Assembly (NCBI RefSeq): GCF_013282575.1
Contig: NZ_JAAAYE010000007.1
Coordinates: 79,334-143,333, forward strand
Reading direction: 5' to 3'
Length of the DNA stretch: 64,000 nucleotides
Origin: Paraburkholderia sp. NMBU_R16
GTDB taxonomy: Bacteria; Pseudomonadota; Gammaproteobacteria; Burkholderiales; Burkholderiaceae
Shown: positions 61,931 through 64,000 of the stretch, piece after piece
Position numbering within the stretch: the stretch's first letter is position 1
Layout: every line of letters begins with the position of its first letter
Position numbers and translations under genes: made by a program
The notes under the pieces: generated by a model
Told to the model about the DNA's origin: nothing
Seen by the model: only the letters and a program-made list of their open reading frames with translations
The model's database searches: none

Positions 61931-62076
61931 AAATCAAGCACTTGCGAGCGATCGCGGTGCTTTTTTTTCGTCTATGGCCCGCGTGTGCAGGCGTCAAAAA
62001 CTGGCCTTTGCCGGAAAACTGCCGGAACGGAAGAATCCAGACCAAGCGATCTCAATCTTTCGCATGGAGTCTGGAA

Positions 62077-63156
62077 ATGGCATACATCAGCCAGCGCGGC
62101 GCTTACTGGCGCGCTGAAGTCCGCCGACGCGGTTACAAGCCCGTCTATCGATCGTTCGACACCAAACAGCAGGCGCAGCAATGGGCTCGGAGGGTGGAGT
62201 CGGAGATGGACAGTGGAGCGTATGTTGATCGCACGGAAGCCGAGCGAACCACGCTCCGCGAGGCGTTGGAGCGGTACCGCCGCGAGATCGTCCCCGAAAA
62301 GCGCCACCCCTATCAGGAAAACCGACGCATCCAACGCTGGATCGACAATCACTTGTCGCACCGAACTCTAGCCAACTTGCGCGGCGCAGACTTCGCGAAG
62401 TATCGAGACGAACGCAGAGCAGCCGGGCGCGCAGAAAACACCATTCGGCTCGAACTCCAAGTCATCAGCCACCTTTTCGAGATTGCCCGCAAGGAATGGG
62501 GCATGGACGCGCTGACGAATCCCTTAAAAAACATCCGGAAGCCCTCCGGCAGCCAAGCTCGTGATCGACGTCTACGCGCAGGCGAATTCGAGAAACTACA
62601 CGCTCTACTGTCCGCCAGCGGCAATCCGTGGGCAGCACCTGCTTTCGAGCTAGCCATCGAAACCAGCTTGCGCCAAGGAACCCTCTTTAGGGTCCGCTGG
62701 GAATGGCTCGATCTTGGAAGTCGACTCCTCCGGTTCCCTCCCGATGCGCGAGGCGCAGACAACAAAGGCGTGCCCGCGGTTCTGCCACTCTCGACTCGGG
62801 CTGTCAACGTCTTGCGTCATCTTGCAGCCATTGCGGAAGGCCCGGAATTCCGAGCTAGCCGCTCGATACACGGCCCCGCCGATGCGGCTCCCGAAAGACT
62901 TAGCGGGCGAGTACTCGGAACAACCGCCAATGCAGTCATCTGCGTTTGGAAACGGACATTAAAGAGAGCTAGTCTCGACGACCATGAATTGCGCGACTTG
63001 CGGTGGCATGACTTGCGCCATGAGGCAGCGAGCCGCCTTTTCGAGAAAGGCCTCAACCCAATTGAAGTTGCCAGCCTCACCGGTCATCGTAGCCTTCAAA
63101 TGTTAAAGCGCTACACTCACCTCAAACCGGAGAGTCTCCTCGACAAGCTCGGGTAG
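62077..63156 (+). CDS. Tyrosine recombinase/integrase of a genomic island
   Basis: A 359-residue phage-type integrase. Residues 1-50 resemble an arm-binding beta domain (AYISQRGAYWRAEVRRRGYK), 55-150 the core-binding helical domain, and the rest the catalytic domain with Arg199 (TSLRQGTLF), His311 and Arg314 (WHDLRHEAASR), His337 (LTGHRSLQ) and nucleophile Tyr346 (KRYTHL). It has GGAGTC upstream and a visibly lower G/C third-position bias than its chromosomal neighbours, consistent with recent acquisition. It would insert at the adjacent tRNA-Lys. Confidence 0.92.
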   Translation: MAYISQRGAYWRAEVRRRGYKPVYRSFDTKQQAQQWARRVESEMDSGAYVDRTEAERTTLREALERYRREIVPEKRHPYQENRRIQRWIDNHLSHRTLANLRGADFAKYRDERRAAGRAENTIRLELQVISHLFEIARKEWGMDALTNPLKNIRKPSGSQARDRRLRAGEFEKLHALLSASGNPWAAPAFELAIETSLRQGTLFRVRWEWLDLGSRLLRFPPDARGADNKGVPAVLPLSTRAVNVLRHLAAIAEGPEFRASRSIHGPADAAPERLSGRVLGTTANAVICVWKRTLKRASLDDHELRDLRWHDLRHEAASRLFEKGLNPIEVASLTGHRSLQMLKRYTHLKPESLLDKLG

Positions 63157-63321
63157 GATTGCCCTTCCTCGTACGACCGGGCAAACCATCACTCGGCGAA
63201 CAGTTCTCTGGGAGCTGCTTCGACGAGTAAAATGCACCCGCTAGCGCTCAATCCACTCCCACTAGATCCCCGCCAGTCCCGAGGTTGGTACAGAAGAAGC
63301 GGCATTTGACAGCTGTCACTG
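63157..63321 (+). other. Stretch between the integrase gene and the IS21-type end
   Basis: About 165 bases without a supported gene. Near its right end TGACAGCTGTCA (63307-63318) is a perfect 12-base palindrome just before the repeat block and may be close to the element's outer boundary; the exact terminus cannot be fixed with one end in view. Confidence 0.35.
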
Positions 63322-63471
63322 ACCGGCATATTCGAGCCATTCCGGGATCGGCGTAATCGAGCCACCGGATGATCGCCGTAATCGAGCCAGTGCATGATCG
63401 GCACAATCGGGCCACTCGATGATCGGCGTATTGGAGCCACCTCAGGATCGGCGTAATCGAGCCACGTAACG
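63322..63471 (+). repeat. Six 25-bp direct repeats at the IS21-type left end
   Basis: Six head-to-tail units of exactly 25 bases start at 63322, 63347, 63372, 63397, 63422 and 63447. Each has a conserved 19-base part close to ATCGGCGTAATCGAGCCAC followed by six variable bases. IS21-family ends are known to carry repeated transposase-binding sites; these are 108 bases upstream of an istA start and are probably such sites. Confidence 0.88.
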
Positions 63472-63578
63472 GGCTCGCTGTTGCGTCGGGCGCCAGCCCG
63501 AAGCGCATTTCGAATTTCCGCAACCCGGTACCTTCGTGCTTTTTGCCCGGAGAGCCGATGAGTCGAAGGAGGTTCGAA

Positions 63579-64000
63579 GTGTTTGAGTATCGACAGGTCC
63601 TGGCGCGCATGCGTCAGGGCGATTCCGACCGCGATATTGCCGCGGCGCGCCTGATGGGGCGCGGCAAGCTGAAGACCGTCAGGCAGGTCGCGCTCGATCG
63701 CGGCTGGCTTGATCCCGGCCGGCCATTGCCGGACGACGCCGAGTTGGCCGCGATCTTCGGGCGCAATCCGCAGCTTCCGCGCAGTTGTGTTTCCACGATT
63801 GAACCGTTTCGCGATCTGGTGCGCGGCTGGTTCGACGCCGACGTGCAGGGCACGACGATCTTCAACGCGCTCAAGCGTAACCACGGCTATACGGGCAGTT
63901 ATTCGGCGGTACGGCGCTTTCTGACGCACCTGAGGGCCGAGCGCGGAGCGAGAGCAACGACGATCCTGGAGTTCGCGCCAGCGGACGCCGCGCAAGTCGA
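63579..64000 (+). CDS. IS21-family transposase IstA (partial, runs off the window)
   Basis: The first 140 residues of an IS21-type transposase. It starts at GTG (MFEYRQVLARMRQGDSDRDI) with AAGGAGG six bases upstream; an ATG seven codons earlier (MSRRRF) is possible. The opening segment with helix-turn-helix (QGDSDRDIAAARLMGRGKLKTV) is typical of IstA. The catalytic DDE domain would lie beyond the window end. The frame is open throughout, with no frameshift. Confidence 0.88.
   Translation, partial: MFEYRQVLARMRQGDSDRDIAAARLMGRGKLKTVRQVALDRGWLDPGRPLPDDAELAAIFGRNPQLPRSCVSTIEPFRDLVRGWFDADVQGTTIFNALKRNHGYTGSYSAVRRFLTHLRAERGARATTILEFAPADAAQV

Larger units (their letters stand above)
63310..64000 (+). 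mobile_element. Left part of an IS21-family insertion sequence
   Basis: Repeat-rich terminus followed by an IstA-type transposase gene that runs off the window end. The helper ATPase gene (istB) and right end should lie beyond 64000. The left boundary is approximate. Confidence 0.75.

Noticed and set aside
63322..63471. Repeats resembling a CRISPR array
   Set aside because: Units are strictly contiguous 25-bp with only six variable bases, too short for spacers; no cas genes; position before istA fits an IS21 end.
63189..63995. Long minus-strand open frame across the IS21-type repeats
   Set aside because: Its repetitive part is just translation of the 25-bp repeats, and it lies opposite the istA frame, which has a good ribosome site and family match.

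Overview
This 64 kb window is chromosomal DNA from a GC-rich betaproteobacterium, most likely Burkholderiaceae (Paraburkholderia, Trinickia or a close relative). The evidence is the strong G/C bias at third codon positions and several family-typical arrangements: dapF-DUF484-xerC, hslV-hslU, regB-regA, metX-metW, gatCAB divergent from mreBCD-mrdA-rodA, queCED, and def-fmt-lysE-htpX-rsmB-DUF4390-ntrY-ntrX divergent from dprA-trx-topB. The genus is inferred, not proven.

Layout. 1-5.5 kb: small lipoprotein and membrane proteins, an aldo/keto reductase, a phytanoyl-CoA dioxygenase homologue and a glutathione S-transferase. 5.5-12 kb: metK (minus), then lpxL-type acyltransferase, dapF, DUF484, xerC and an RlmI-type rRNA methyltransferase. 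12-16.4 kb: a CobW/COG0523 GTPase with a His-rich loop, a DksA that has lost three of its four zinc cysteines and sits behind a long structured leader, then hslVU. 16.8-23.4 kb: a secreted type-B carboxylesterase, the RegBA-type redox two-component system with a cysteine-rich CWC protein, argB, a HAD nucleotidase and slmA. 23.5-29.5 kb: a SAM-II-like riboswitch ahead of metX-metW, AmpG-like transporter, an M48-like protein lacking its catalytic Glu, exonuclease III and a PPK2. 29.6-39.4 kb: gatB-gatA-gatC (minus) and the rod-shape operon (plus). 39.5-42.5 kb: Sel1-repeat protein, queD-queE-queC, a hexamer repeat and tRNA-Phe. 42.5-51 kb: the minus-strand run def to ntrX. 51-61.6 kb: dprA, a thioredoxin-like protein, topB, a LysR regulator, GTP-dependent PEP carboxykinase, a 2-hydroxyacid dehydrogenase and a patatin-like protein. 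61.8-64 kb: tRNA-Lys followed directly by a tyrosine recombinase and the left end of an IS21-family element, which is the edge of a genomic island continuing past the window.

Most of the window is core housekeeping DNA: methionine/SAM (metK, metX, metW), lysine/peptidoglycan (dapF, ampG, mreBCD, mrdA, rodA), translation (gatCAB, def, fmt, rsmB, rlmI, two tRNAs), queuosine synthesis and proteostasis (hslVU, htpX). The most interesting signals are regulatory or concern lost residues: a SAM-II-like aptamer on metX whose 3' strand, a 9-base complement and the Shine-Dalgarno hairpin form a readable mutually exclusive switch; the structured dksA leader; the M48-like protein with HMxxH; in-frame and intergenic short tandem repeats (dprA, queC); and the recombinase/IS21 junction. 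No CRISPR array, rRNA operon or complete prophage is seen.
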